A stretch of DNA of 64,000 nt from Ignavibacteriaceae bacterium (GCA_019638025.1 JAHBUO010000006.1:1-64000); one strand, 5' to 3'; shown: positions 10,133-18,572, counted from the first letter of the stretch. Translations and numbers: made by a program. Notes: generated by a model not told the origin, from the sequence alone.

Positions 10133-10571
10133 TTTTTAACCCAAAATTATTTTAACATTTAGTTCTATTATCGGTTGGAAGTAGGGGGAGTTTAGCTTAT
10201 TTAACCGAATTTACCTACTACAAATCTACGCAAACGGAGAAATGAGTAAATATTTTTCATGTTTTGGTGATTCGAGTCACTTAATCCTCAACCAAGATAC
10301 AATTATGCCTAAACTTATGAAATTCTCTGTGTGATGCTATTTTAGCATGTTAGCATGGCTATAATTAAGAAGTATTCAAACAGCAGTAAAGGAATTTTCA
10401 ACTCGGCAGTTTAATTAAGTAATTACTTTTTTGTAATTAGGGGCGAATTATTTAGGTGTGCCATTATGGCAAAGTTAGGGGGGTATGGTTGGTTGTTAGT
10501 GACAGCTCCTCTTAATCCTTTTTGTTTTGGTTTAGCTATAGTCAACTACAAATCTATTCTTTCTAAATTCT

Positions 10572-10598
10572 GTTCTTTTCTTAACATAAGAAAAGAAC
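10572..10598. repeat. Perfect palindrome GTTCTTTTCTTA/TAAGAAAAGAAC
   Basis: Twelve-base arms are separated by ACA. Palindromes of similar composition occur between genes in Bacteroidota genomes; whether this one is part of a genome-wide repeat family cannot be seen from one copy. Confidence 0.6.
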
Positions 10599-10649
10599 CA
10601 AAAGAAACATGCACTGGAAATAAGTAGAGAGTAGTTAGTTGTTAGAATT

Positions 10650-10682
10650 TAGAAGATAGAAGTTAGAAGATAGAAGTTAGAA
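10650..10682. repeat. Short tandem repeat, unit TAGAAGATAGAAGT
   Basis: Two full 14-base copies and a partial third are present, with no coding sense. The repeat is likely slippage-prone intergenic DNA. Confidence 0.7.
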
Positions 10683-10836
10683 TATAAGTTGAGAGCACTA
10701 TATGAACAATTTTTTAAGGTGCGGAACAAGAAAACCAAAAAGAAATATCATGGTTGAAGATGCCCAATCCTCGACAGTTTTTGTGGTTGGGTGAATTCTA
10801 TTTTGTGTTACTCAATACAACATTTTTAACCCCACC

Positions 10837-10871
10837 TAAATCCTCCCCTTGAAAAAAGAGGGGAGGATTTA
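10837..10871 (-). repeat. 13-bp hairpin TAAATCCTCCCCT / AGGGGAGGATTTA
   Basis: The perfect stem has a 9-base loop and begins 20 bases past the stop of the POT transporter on the minus strand. It may end that transcript, although no clear U tract follows on the minus strand. The sequence type (CCTCCCC...GGGGAGG with A/T flanks) is that of mobile palindromic intergenic repeats. Confidence 0.55.
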
Positions 10872-10890
10872 AGAACTCAAACTAGAATAT

Positions 10891-12180
10891 TTATTCTTCC
10901 AATTCTTTAAACTCACCGGCGATTTTAATGAATGTATAAATTGCAACAATCGCTAAAAGTAAATTTCCGGCTAGGACGTACCAAACGTATTCAGGACTTC
11001 CCATATCTCTAAAGTAACCATAAACTGATGTGTATGTAACACCGCTTAATGCACCGCCTAAACCGACAGCTAAAAAGTTAGTTCCCATATATAATCCGGC
11101 TTTTTCTTTTGGGGCAATCCAGGTAATATATTCTTGAATACGCGGCGAGGTTATCATTTCACCGACTGCAAAAAGTAGGATACCTAAGAATGCATATTCT
11201 ACAACAGAAACCCTTGCATAGCCAAGTAGAATCAATCCTATAGCCGCAATAAATAATCCGAAATTAAATGTTGGTATAGCTTTAAACTTTTCGGAAATGC
11301 GGGAGACAAAAATTTGGAATATCATTATTATGTAACCTGTATGCGAAACCGTTTCACCCAAAATTCTTGTTACCCCCTTTTCATCTGTAGCGGCAAAAAT
11401 TGAAGCGAAACCTGTCCCGAATATTCCCGATATAGTTACATAGAGAGCAACAGTATCAAGGTTTTTATCGATGTAGATTGCAAGTAAATTAAAGAATGCC
11501 CAGAATGGTAACCAATAGAATACTCCAAGTATAAATAAGAAAGAAGCAAATTTAAAATCAGCAAGAGCAACTTTCATATCTTTGAATTTTTGAGCTAAAG
11601 TTACACCTTCATTTTCTCTCGGCGGTTCTTTATAGAAGAAGAGAGTTACAAGGAACATTATTCCGATACCGATTGCAGAAACAATGAATGCATGATCCCA
11701 AGAAATAGCACGAAGTTTTCCGGCTACGATTGGACCGAATGAAGCACCCACATTCACCATTGCATAAAAAATTCCGAAACCTAATGTCTTGTTTGTTTTA
11801 TCGGTAGTAGCTCTAACAGTACCGGAAATCAAAGGTTTAAAAATTCCTGCAGCCAAACCGATGCTTAACATAGTTAATGCAATTCCGGAAAATGACTTTG
11901 TGAAAATTAATAGAAGTATCGAAGGGAGATAAGCGAGGTACGAAATCAATAAAACTTTTTTGAAACCATATTTATCTGCGAATGTTCCGGAGAATACCGG
12001 TACTACATACGAAAATAATAAAAAGATACTTTGAACAATTCCGAGTTGAGATTTTGAGTATCCGAGATATTCCATATAAATCCCGAATCCCATATAAATT
12101 CCGTAATAAGCAAAACGCTCAATAATTTCAACTGTGTTGGCAATCCAAAACACAAAAGGGAACGGAGTTCGTTTTTCCAT
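10891..12180 (-). CDS. POT-type MFS transporter (proton-dependent oligopeptide family)
   Basis: This 429-residue polytopic membrane protein has about 12 hydrophobic segments. The POT hallmark ExxERFxYYG is at residues 18-27 (EIIERFAYYG), in the first helix. GTFADKYGFKK in the loop after helix 2 matches the MFS signature. A POT-like KPLISGTVRATT stretch follows. The family imports di- and tripeptides or related solutes with protons, which would fit the secreted dipeptidyl-peptidase encoded at 50537, but the substrate is not shown by sequence. The SD AAGGAGAG precedes the ATG. It appears to be monocistronic. Confidence 0.8.
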   Translation of the reverse strand: MEKRTPFPFVFWIANTVEIIERFAYYGIYMGFGIYMEYLGYSKSQLGIVQSIFLLFSYVVPVFSGTFADKYGFKKVLLISYLAYLPSILLLIFTKSFSGIALTMLSIGLAAGIFKPLISGTVRATTDKTNKTLGFGIFYAMVNVGASFGPIVAGKLRAISWDHAFIVSAIGIGIMFLVTLFFYKEPPRENEGVTLAQKFKDMKVALADFKFASFLFILGVFYWLPFWAFFNLLAIYIDKNLDTVALYVTISGIFGTGFASIFAATDEKGVTRILGETVSHTGYIIMIFQIFVSRISEKFKAIPTFNFGLFIAAIGLILLGYARVSVVEYAFLGILLFAVGEMITSPRIQEYITWIAPKEKAGLYMGTNFLAVGLGGALSGVTYTSVYGYFRDMGSPEYVWYVLAGNLLLAIVAIYTFIKIAGEFKELEE

Positions 12181-12262
12181 ACACTCTCCTTTTTATATTG
12201 TTAATGTTGACTTAAATAAGAAAAATATCTTGATGGATAATTTAATCGATTATTTTAAATTT

Positions 12263-12511
12263 CTATAAAAAATCTTGCGGACCACCGACCCACTTCATAA
12301 CAAAAACTGATTTTTGTTTTTGAAATGTTTTGAAGATGGTCTCCTTCACTAACGATGTTATCTCATCAAACTCACCGAAGATTTGTGTGCTAAGTTTATT
12401 GGTTATTATTTCTAAGTTACTGTTTTGTTTTAACTCAGCAATAAACTGAAGGATAGGGGGTTCATAATTTTCGGTTAAGGGATACATACTGATTTCAATT
12501 CCAACTTTCAT
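12263..12511 (-). CDS. Small thiamine-binding-like (MTH1187/YkoF-type) protein
   Basis: This is an 82-residue cytoplasmic protein. The opening GIEISMYPL, the helix PPILQFIAELK and the central LSTQIFGEFDEI match the ferredoxin-like fold of the MTH1187/YkoF thiamine-binding family. Members bind thiamine or HMP, but no role is proven for single-domain members. The SD AGGAG precedes the ATG. It is separated from the lipoprotein gene upstream by a strong terminator. The next gene downstream is the transporter, 82 bases away, so co-transcription with it is possible. Confidence 0.5.
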   Translation of the reverse strand: MKVGIEISMYPLTENYEPPILQFIAELKQNSNLEIITNKLSTQIFGEFDEITSLVKETIFKTFQKQKSVFVMKWVGGPQDFL

Positions 12512-12532
12512 TTACACTCCTAATTTAAAATA

Positions 12533-12563
12533 AAAAAAGCCGTACAAAATGTACGGCTTTAAT
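12533..12563 (-). terminator. Intrinsic terminator after the PEGA lipoprotein gene
   Basis: AAAGCCGTACA and TGTACGGCTTT form an 11-bp stem with a 3-base loop. The minus-strand transcript then runs into a U tract. It lies 14 bases past the stop of the gene ending at 12577. Confidence 0.9.
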
Positions 12564-12576
12564 AAAATAGATTTTA

Positions 12577-13341
12577 TTAGAATCTTCTGTTACCAACTGT
12601 TGGGTTGTATAACCATTGAACTTTAACCCAAGCCGGACCGGTTGTTACTGAGCCACCACCAAAATCAACAATTTTTAATTTTGAATAGTTACCGTCAGCA
12701 TCATAAACCCAATAATATTGAGAAACGTCACGGTCGTTAGTAATTTTGGTTGACCATGTAGCATCTTTACCCGGAGCATCAACACCATCATTTAAATTAG
12801 ATGCGCCACCTGCTTTGAAGTAAGTAGCTCTTGTAAGACCTGTAGCTAAACTTGCACTTGAATGAGAATAATCAGCTGAATTATAGAATAAGTCGACTAA
12901 CGCTCTGTTTGCAGCAGTTGAACCGATACCTGAAGCAGTTCCGTTTTTCAAAATTAAACCACTTGGTTGGCTAGCGGTTGTTCCGGTTGTTTCCCAAATT
13001 TCAACAGGACCGAAAGCAGTAGTATTAGCAGGTGTTTCTGTCAAAACAACAAGCGGATGACTTTTTGATTTACCTTCTTCATAAGTAACTGTGAAAGAAG
13101 TGTCCTTGTAATTTGTATATTTCAAAGTGATGGTGCGTGAACCTTTTGTAGCAGAAACTGTATCAGGAGTAACTTTTCCACTGTTAACGCCATCAACCCA
13201 AATTTGAGCACCGGCCGGATTTGATTGGAAATAATATTTACCTGCACTTGCCGGTTCTAATGGATTATCGGTTAATTCTTCGCAAGATGTTAATAGGAAA
13301 CTTGCTCCTAACATTAAAAATAAGACAAAATACTTTTTCAT
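12577..13341 (-). CDS. Lipoprotein with PEGA domain
   Basis: This 254-residue protein begins with a lipoprotein signal peptide ending at the lipobox LLTSC. Residues about 36-100 form a PEGA domain (FQSNPAGAQIWVDGVNSGK, then GSRTITLKYTNYKD), a small beta domain common in surface proteins. The C-terminal part is rich in Gly, Ser and Trp and is not recognised; a WVKVQWLYNP stretch ends the protein. It is probably anchored in the outer membrane. A strong terminator follows. It lies 17 bases after another lipoprotein gene and is likely co-transcribed with it. Confidence 0.75.
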   Translation of the reverse strand: MKKYFVLFLMLGASFLLTSCEELTDNPLEPASAGKYYFQSNPAGAQIWVDGVNSGKVTPDTVSATKGSRTITLKYTNYKDTSFTVTYEEGKSKSHPLVVLTETPANTTAFGPVEIWETTGTTASQPSGLILKNGTASGIGSTAANRALVDLFYNSADYSHSSASLATGLTRATYFKAGGASNLNDGVDAPGKDATWSTKITNDRDVSQYYWVYDADGNYSKLKIVDFGGGSVTTGPAWVKVQWLYNPTVGNRRF

Positions 13342-13358
13342 TTGTGTCCTTTCAATTA

Positions 13359-13859
13359 TTATAGTTGTTGTTGTAATTTAAGTTGAAAACTGATTTGACG
13401 TTTTGTTTCATCAGCGTTGATTGTAAAGGTTCCGTTCATTACTGATAAATCTTCGTTAAATTTTCCTCTGTAACTTCCGGCTTCTCTGTTTCTTATTTGA
13501 TCAGCCATTTTGAAAGTTAATTTTTCACCATCGAAAGAACCTTTAACTTTTTGGATTATTACATCACGATAGCTGATAGTAATATCACCGGTGAAATCAT
13601 AACCTTCTTGATCGGTTATTTTTAGAGTGCAAGGGCGTTTATCAAATGACCCTTTCCATGTACCGACTAAATCGGGAACTCCTTGTTCTTCTTCTACCTG
13701 AGCTGTATCAACTTGAGGAGCAGGCTCTTGCGGAACAACAGGTTGTTCTACTTGCTTCGGCTCTTCAACTTTCTTTTCGCAACCGGTAAATAAGAATACA
13801 AGGGAAAAAAGAGCAATGGCAATAATCCCAATAAAGCTACTCTTTTTATTTTTGAACAT
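13359..13859 (-). CDS. Lipoprotein of unknown function
   Basis: This 166-residue protein has a hydrophobic signal with the lipobox LFTGC. A Pro/Glu/Val-rich linker (about 30-60) leads to a beta-rich domain (about 64-160) opening with LVGTWKGSFD, reminiscent of small lipocalin-like or calycin-like domains where each strand ends in a turn. No catalytic residues are visible. The SD AGGAGG lies before the ATG. It is probably in one operon with the PEGA lipoprotein. Confidence 0.7.
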   Translation of the reverse strand: MFKNKKSSFIGIIAIALFSLVFLFTGCEKKVEEPKQVEQPVVPQEPAPQVDTAQVEEEQGVPDLVGTWKGSFDKRPCTLKITDQEGYDFTGDITISYRDVIIQKVKGSFDGEKLTFKMADQIRNREAGSYRGKFNEDLSVMNGTFTINADETKRQISFQLKLQQQL

Positions 13860-14004
13860 TTTACCTCCTATTATTATCGAATTGAATTTATGTCCTCAAA
13901 ATACGGAATAAATCTGTTAAAATTGCAACTAATTAAAGCGCATTAGAAAAAATAATTCAGTTAATTTTGAGGAACCAACTTATTTTGGATAAATACAGTA
14001 GAGA

Positions 14005-15252
14005 TTATTCCAACCAGGAAATCACCTCATAGGTACCTGTTGTCGGAAATTTAGGCGGGGCTGCAGATAAAAATCTTTTATCATATTTATGGATAAAGCG
14101 ATAACCTTTAGTAGGATTTAATCCGCTATAAACCGCTGTCGGATATAAATCGTTTGCAACTATTCCTCCAAAGATATTCATGTTTTTAATTGTCGGATAG
14201 TCACCATATCTATCAATTTTCAAACCTTCATTTTGGGCGTATATTGAGGCATGAATATTAATGTTTCCTCTTGCTGCATTATAAGTTACATTAACAGATT
14301 GCTCGGAAACCAAGCCTAACATGTCAGTTGAAGCCGGGTCGCTACGCGGGTCGTTTTTATAAACGATATCATTGTCTATATTAATCATTCCCATTCCGTC
14401 ACCTCCTCGCTTAGAAGTAACTACTGTTGCTTGACCACTCAAAGTTCCTCTCATAGTTACATTTCCTTTATCAATATAAATTACACCATTTGGAGCGAGA
14501 ATATTTAATGGTGTGGTAACCGGTGCACTCCAAGCATCCCATGTAGTTTTGTTTTTCCCATAGCGTGCTTTATAAGTTACCGTAGCATCAGCATTAAATG
14601 TAATATCAACATCTACAAATGATTTGGCTCCAACCCCCACAAAAGTTTTTCCGCCAGCTAATGAAATATTTTTAAGATAATCGGGATCATAAGAGTGAGG
14701 GACATTTACACCACTTTGATAACCGCCGACAAATACAGGGTTACTGGGGTTAATTAATTTTTTTATCCCTTTCTTGCTTGTAGTTTTGCCTAAAAAAACC
14801 GGATTGCCATGAACAATGAGAAAATCATTTGTGTGAACAGGCCCATCAAGCGTATCACCGGTCGCCGGTGCTGCAGACATTTTATTGTAAAAGTTACCAA
14901 ACTTTGAGTAACTGGTTGGTTGAATTATTACTTCGACAGTTTTCGAAATTCCGAAACTCACTCCGATAGAAGTTATTTTTACTCTATCTTTTGGTAAAGT
15001 AGTGATGGTGACATTTAGAGTTCCACCGCTGTAGCTAATATTGCTTAACCCTGCGTTCCATGATGGGTTGAGAAATACATAATTGCAAGCTATATTTGCT
15101 CCGCTGTTTGCAATATTTGAAGCATTTATATCGCTATAATAATCTGTATACCCTTGAGTTGCATCTGTTGTATAGCGAAGGTAGTTTGAATTCAGAGTAA
15201 AAAAGATGGTACTGAAACCAAGTACAATTATTAATGATGCTTTACCAAACAT
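14005..15252 (-). CDS. PilX-like minor pilin, module 2 (DUF4900-type), intact
   Basis: The 415-residue protein starts MFGKASLIIVLGFSTIF, so the hydrophobic pilin helix begins almost at the initiator. Then comes DYYSDINASNIANSGA, which aligns with YYEEIQARNIGNS of the copy at 20417. The rest is beta-rich with VIYIDKGNVTMRG-type repeats, as in DUF4900/PilX-like proteins. It ends FPTTGTYEVISWLE, comparable to the reconstructed end of the copy at 20417. It is third in a minus-strand triad after PilV-like and PilW-like genes, 12 bases apart. It is the only intact PilX-like gene of the three in the window. The role inferred is in the pilus tip or initiation complex. Confidence 0.65.
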   Translation of the reverse strand: MFGKASLIIVLGFSTIFFTLNSNYLRYTTDATQGYTDYYSDINASNIANSGANIACNYVFLNPSWNAGLSNISYSGGTLNVTITTLPKDRVKITSIGVSFGISKTVEVIIQPTSYSKFGNFYNKMSAAPATGDTLDGPVHTNDFLIVHGNPVFLGKTTSKKGIKKLINPSNPVFVGGYQSGVNVPHSYDPDYLKNISLAGGKTFVGVGAKSFVDVDITFNADATVTYKARYGKNKTTWDAWSAPVTTPLNILAPNGVIYIDKGNVTMRGTLSGQATVVTSKRGGDGMGMINIDNDIVYKNDPRSDPASTDMLGLVSEQSVNVTYNAARGNINIHASIYAQNEGLKIDRYGDYPTIKNMNIFGGIVANDLYPTAVYSGLNPTKGYRFIHKYDKRFLSAAPPKFPTTGTYEVISWLE

Positions 15253-15264
15253 TTATCTATCCAC

Positions 15265-15864
15265 CTATCTGTTAGAAAGATTTCTTGAGGCTAATCGTAA
15301 TTGCCTCCAAAAAGCTGTAGAAAATTGTAAATTAAATGCGTCAGGGCTTTCAACCGCAACAGAAATTTCCATATATGCGATTGTCCCTCTAACAGCAACA
15401 GGAGAAGCAATCGGATTACCTAACGCATCGAAATAGTTTAACCTAAATGTAGTCACAAGAAACTTTAATGCACCAGAACTGTTTCCGTTAATAATTCTGT
15501 ATAAATATCTGTCGTTAGGATTTTTGGTTGCAGAGGCTTCTGATTTTGGTCCAATAAAATATCTTACGGAGTCAACTACTCCGTCTAAATTAAAATCGAG
15601 TAAAAATGAAATGGATGATGTATCAGCAAGCCTAATTGTTGTCGTAGGGTCCGGTACTAAATCAGGATTAGCACAGTATCCCAATCTTTTAAAATCACGT
15701 TCAATCTGTTGTGCAATAGATACAAGTTGATATTGAGTTCCCAGTTCGTAAACAAAATTGTAATTATTAGAAATTGCATTCTCATTAGCCCGGAATAGAG
15801 TAGTAATCAAAATTCCACCAATTATCATTGCACCAATAATATCTAGAATAGTAGTTGTGCCCAT
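15265..15864 (-). CDS. PilW-like minor pilin, module 2
   Basis: The protein is 199 residues. MG is followed directly by a hydrophobic helix (TTTILDIIGAMIIGGILITTLF). Shared with the copies at 19841 and 16763 are IERDFKRLGY, the I.F..D...DG..D.+.Y strand pattern, NPNDRYLYR and a final WRQLRLASRNL. This pattern (helix, then R/K-L-G-Y, then LYR) is that of PilW/MshO-type minor pilins. It sits between the PilV-like and PilX-like genes with 7- and 12-base spacers. The start is set by the MG opening and a GAGGCG site. Confidence 0.65.
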   Translation of the reverse strand: MGTTTILDIIGAMIIGGILITTLFRANENAISNNYNFVYELGTQYQLVSIAQQIERDFKRLGYCANPDLVPDPTTTIRLADTSSISFLLDFNLDGVVDSVRYFIGPKSEASATKNPNDRYLYRIINGNSSGALKFLVTTFRLNYFDALGNPIASPVAVRGTIAYMEISVAVESPDAFNLQFSTAFWRQLRLASRNLSNR

Positions 15865-15871
15865 TTTCGCC

Positions 15872-16366
15872 TCATCTAAAAGTCCAATAACTTAAAACCG
15901 AACTGAACGAAATAGAATCTTCCATCGAAGCACTCGTTACGCTAACTGTAAAATTTTTATGGTAAGTTTTTGAGTTTACAGGTGTTGAGGGTGCTGATGG
16001 ATTTATATAAAAGACTTTACACCTAACTCTAAAAATAGCTGACGGCATAGAAGAATCGGTTACATCATAATTATTAAAATCATCAAGATCATCAAAAGTA
16101 TTAAGTGTTTCACCGGATTCAGGCCCTAAAGAATTTGGTGGTGTTAATTGAGTTAGTGTGGTTATTGCATCATCGACTGAGGCTTCGTCAAAAGCAAGCC
16201 TTGACCCACGCTCCATCATCGAAGCCGCCAAAGAAGTCGCAAGCAATCCAAATTTCGCATTATGTAAACTCGTTTGTGCTATTAACAGGTTGCTATTTAT
16301 TCTTAAAGTTAAAAACGATAGAAGCATTATCGCTCCTAAAGTTAACATTGATTGACCGGTATTCAT
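15872..16366 (-). CDS. PilV-like minor pilin, module 2
   Basis: The 164-residue protein starts MNTGQSMLTLGAIMLLSFL, with Gly at position 4 and the hydrophobic helix straight after. It shares LTPP..LGPESGE and DDLDDFNNY with the copies at 19345 and 17312; DDxDDF/Y patterns occur in PilV/MshD-like minor pilins. The last third is beta-rich (FRVRCKVFYINP, then VSVTSASMEDSI). It opens the triad 16366-14005. The SD AGGAATAAATAA is weak. Confidence 0.65.
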   Translation of the reverse strand: MNTGQSMLTLGAIMLLSFLTLRINSNLLIAQTSLHNAKFGLLATSLAASMMERGSRLAFDEASVDDAITTLTQLTPPNSLGPESGETLNTFDDLDDFNNYDVTDSSMPSAIFRVRCKVFYINPSAPSTPVNSKTYHKNFTVSVTSASMEDSISFSSVLSYWTFR

Positions 16367-16586
16367 TTATTTATTCCTAATGTATCTTTGGACCCTAATA
16401 CTTAACTAATGTTTTTGTAAATCACTCAATAATCATTCACGAAATCCATTTTTTTTCTAAGAAGTTTCCATCGTGAGGATTAATTACGTTTCGAATAATA
16501 AAGAAAAACTTGCAATTTAAAAAAGAATTTTTATAAAATAATGTTCAAGAAACATACCAGAGTCCTTGAACGCCTAGAATCCCGAA

Positions 16587-16760
16587 TTAATACTCATTTA
16601 TAATAAAAATTGAGCTTTCAGCATAAAGACGAGCTTGGATTTCATCATACTTTTCAACGGCATTGCTTAACTAGTCGGTATTACTTCTGTGCATATTTAG
16701 AGAAGCCATCGAAACTATTATTCCCATTCCGACTACTAACATCAATAACATTTTACCCAT
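16587..16760 (-). pseudogene. Remnant of a PilX-like gene, module 3
   Basis: An ATG at 16760, two bases past the stop of the PilW-like gene, opens MGKMLLMLVVGMGIIVSM, a pilin-type helix. After SNTD the frame meets TAG, then continues in frame as AVEKYDEIQARLYAESS, clearly related to YYEEIQARNIGNS in the PilX-like copy at 20417. It stops at TAA (16587-16589). About 300 residues are missing. The junction TGAGTTAGTTATGGG before the start is identical to that before the PilW-like gene at 19841. Position, order and sequence make this a decayed third member of the module. Confidence 0.75.
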
Positions 16761-16762
16761 AA

Positions 16763-17302
16763 CTAACTCATCTTATAAATTTTTTGTAAAAATTGCCGTT
16801 TCCAGTAAACGCCGACTGAGAGAGTATCTCCTTTCAAACTTTTTTCGGAAAGACGTAATTCGAAAACAATGCTTTTGACATTTGTTATTGTATTTGTTGT
16901 ATCTCCATTAGCAGATATGCCGAATATTGAAAAAGCTGCAATGGGGGTTTTCCAGGTCTTCGATTGAAGGTTATCTACTCTTCTCTGTAAGTAAACTTTT
17001 CCGTTTTCTGTAACTTCTGAGTAAGAAACTCTATTTACTGTTGCGTTATTTTCTAAATCAGATTTGAATGTAATAGATTTATTGCTTATTGAGACAAGAG
17101 AGGAATTGACATCTCTTCCGAAACCAAGTTTACGAAAACCGTGGTCTATTATCTCACCGGTGTCAAGAATTGAACGCTGTGTAATTTCGGCTAATTTAAC
17201 TTCTTGTGACTTACCGTTGAAATGGAGTGTTAACCCGATGAGTGAGAATATAACCATTCCGCCTATAATAAAAGATAATGTTATGTCAAAAGTCTGATTC
17301 AT
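16763..17302 (-). CDS. PilW-like minor pilin, module 3
   Basis: This 179-residue protein starts MNQTFDITLSFIIGGMVIF, a hydrophobic helix near the N-terminus. IDHGFRKLGFGRD, ITFKSDLENNATVNRVSYS and a closing YWKRQFLQ match the PilW-like copies at 15265 and 19841. It lies 9 bases after the PilV-like gene and 2 bases before the PilX-like remnant. The frame itself is intact although both neighbours show damage. Confidence 0.6.
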   Translation of the reverse strand: MNQTFDITLSFIIGGMVIFSLIGLTLHFNGKSQEVKLAEITQRSILDTGEIIDHGFRKLGFGRDVNSSLVSISNKSITFKSDLENNATVNRVSYSEVTENGKVYLQRRVDNLQSKTWKTPIAAFSIFGISANGDTTNTITNVKSIVFELRLSEKSLKGDTLSVGVYWKRQFLQKIYKMS

Positions 17303-17311
17303 TTTAATCTC

Positions 17312-17827
17312 TTAATAACTTTTAAAAGTATGTAGCGATAGTGTATCTTTAAGAAAGGGGCTGGTAACAAACACTGAAATTTTCTTAACTCGAGAACGTA
17401 CTGACAAATTTTGATTCAAGTTTACTTCACTTACATAGTTAATTGTAACTCTTGTATTAAAATTTCCTGAACTGGGTGAAGCGACAGTCCTTTGATGATT
17501 ATGATAATCTTCGATTGCCGTCAAAGAAGAAACCGGTGTTCCTGAAGCTACACCAAATGAAATTGGTGGAGTGAGTGTGTTTACATCGTTGAGGGGTTGA
17601 TTAGTCACATTCCTATCAAATTTCCTTTCTTTTACTTCAGAAATTAAACTTTGGGCAATGCTTGTGGCGGTTATGAAATACTCAGAATAGAGTTTCGATT
17701 CCTTTGAATTCAAAGTTGTTCTGTTAGCGTTCAATATTAACAGTCTCAAAAGCATTATTGCTCCGGTGGTTAAAAATGATTGAGTTCCCTGGATTACTAC
17801 TCTCCAATATTTTATTAATTCATGCAA
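17312..17827 (-). CDS. PilV-like minor pilin, module 3, with doubtful start
   Basis: The frame from ATG 17827 gives 171 residues, but the first 11 (MHELIKYWRVV) are polar and have no match in the paralogues. Alignment with MNTGQSMLTLGAIMLL of the module 2 copy places the true start at ATC 17792-17794 (IQGTQSFLTTGAIMLL), which has GGAGAG five bases before it. So the ATG may have mutated to ATC, or ATC is used as start. The rest carries the family marks: KERKFDRNV, LTPPISFG, IEDYHNH, RVTINYV, KKISVFVTS..LKDTLS. It heads the divergent operon facing the pilin gene at 18104. Confidence 0.55.
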   Translation of the reverse strand: MHELIKYWRVVIQGTQSFLTTGAIMLLRLLILNANRTTLNSKESKLYSEYFITATSIAQSLISEVKERKFDRNVTNQPLNDVNTLTPPISFGVASGTPVSSLTAIEDYHNHQRTVASPSSGNFNTRVTINYVSEVNLNQNLSVRSRVKKISVFVTSPFLKDTLSLHTFKSY

Positions 17828-17898
17828 TTACCGTGCCCAAAGAAAAGTTAAGAATTACGCTCAATTTCAATATATTTTAAAGTGTGTGATAGTAAAGT

Positions 17899-17945
17899 GG
17901 CAATAATTACACGTAACCAAGCCCAAAGTGGTAATATCTACATCT
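17899..17945 (+). promoter_or_regulatory. Candidate operator: two copies of GGyAATAwyTACAyg upstream of the pilins
   Basis: GGCAATAATTACACGTAACC (17899-17918) and GGTAATATCTACAT (17930-17943) lie in the 276-base divergent region between the minor-pilin operon and the first pilin gene. The reverse complement of 18551-18570 matches the first at 17 of 20 bases. The arrangement suggests binding sites of a shared regulator, but this is inferred from repetition alone. Confidence 0.35.
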
Positions 17946-18103
17946 GTTTAATTTTTTAAAAACCATAGGGAATGAGTAAAGAAAGTATATGTGCTGTCTC
18001 GAAAAGAGAATTTGTATCGGGTTTACTTTTTTGTTTGTTTAATTCCGTTCCTTTAGTATTTTTAGAGTAAATAAACGTTCGATTTAATAAGGATAGCAGC
18101 TAT

Positions 18104-18508
18104 ATGGGCCAACAGCAATTGTTATTAATAGTTTTGGGGGTTATCATTGTCGGTATCGCCATAGTAGTTGCTGTTAATCTCTACACGGCAAACTTGATTA
18201 GAAGCAATGAAGAGTCATTAACAGCCGAGACTTTGAACGTTGGAGGATTAGCGCAAATCTATTATAATAAACCGTATGCATTAGCAGGGGGGCAAGGGAC
18301 TTTCATTGGGTTTGCAATCCCGCCAAAAGTTGCAGATTCGGAAAATGGCGTTTTTACGGTTGAATCCGTTTCCGAGAGAGAGATTACCATAAAAGGATTA
18401 GGAAAAATAAAAGATACAGAAAACAAAGTAGCTCAGTCTACTATCATTGTAACTCCGTACTCATTAACTCTTTCTGAATTGGTTCGAGTGGATGCTGAGG
18501 ATGAATAA
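18104..18508 (+). CDS. Major pilin-like protein 1 (near-leaderless)
   Basis: The protein is 134 residues. The start MGQQQLLLIVLGVIIVGIAI puts a pilin-type hydrophobic helix directly after Met-Gly; there is no long charged leader and no Glu at mature position 5. If a prepilin peptidase acts, it can only cut after Gly2. A helix to about residue 55 is followed by a small beta domain with FIGFAIPPKV and a Val/Thr-rich end (STIIVTPYS). The next gene is a clear paralogue. The SD is weak and distant (AAGGA, 11 bases away), which suggests lower expression than the second copy. The product is probably a subunit of the filament built by the downstream PilB/PilC machine. Confidence 0.65.
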   Translation: MGQQQLLLIVLGVIIVGIAIVVAVNLYTANLIRSNEESLTAETLNVGGLAQIYYNKPYALAGGQGTFIGFAIPPKVADSENGVFTVESVSEREITIKGLGKIKDTENKVAQSTIIVTPYSLTLSELVRVDAEDE

Positions 18509-18542
18509 ATATAACATTTAACTTGGAAAAATCTTCCATAAT

Positions 18543-18572
18543 GCGGTAAAAGTTACGTGTAAATATTACCGC
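18543..18572. promoter_or_regulatory. Inverted repeat GCGGTAA...TTACCGC containing the inverted copy of the candidate operator
   Basis: The 7-base arms flank 16 bases that include the reverse-orientation copy (18551-18570) of the motif at 17899. It lies 35 bases past the stop of pilin 1, 114 bases before pilin 2. It may be an operator, or a weak hairpin at the end of the pilin 1 transcript; no U tract follows. Confidence 0.35.

Larger units (their letters stand above)
10133..10890. other. Gene-free region of about 760 bases with palindromes and short tandem repeats
   Basis: I see no coding region or RNA gene. It holds a 12-bp perfect palindrome (10572-10598), two copies of a 14-base AG-rich unit (10650-10682) and a 13-bp hairpin (10837-10871). 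The promoter of the 10132 gene should lie at its left end. Confidence 0.7.

Noticed and set aside
10640..10690. CRISPR-like repeat
   Set aside because: It is a direct 14-base tandem without spacers or cas genes.
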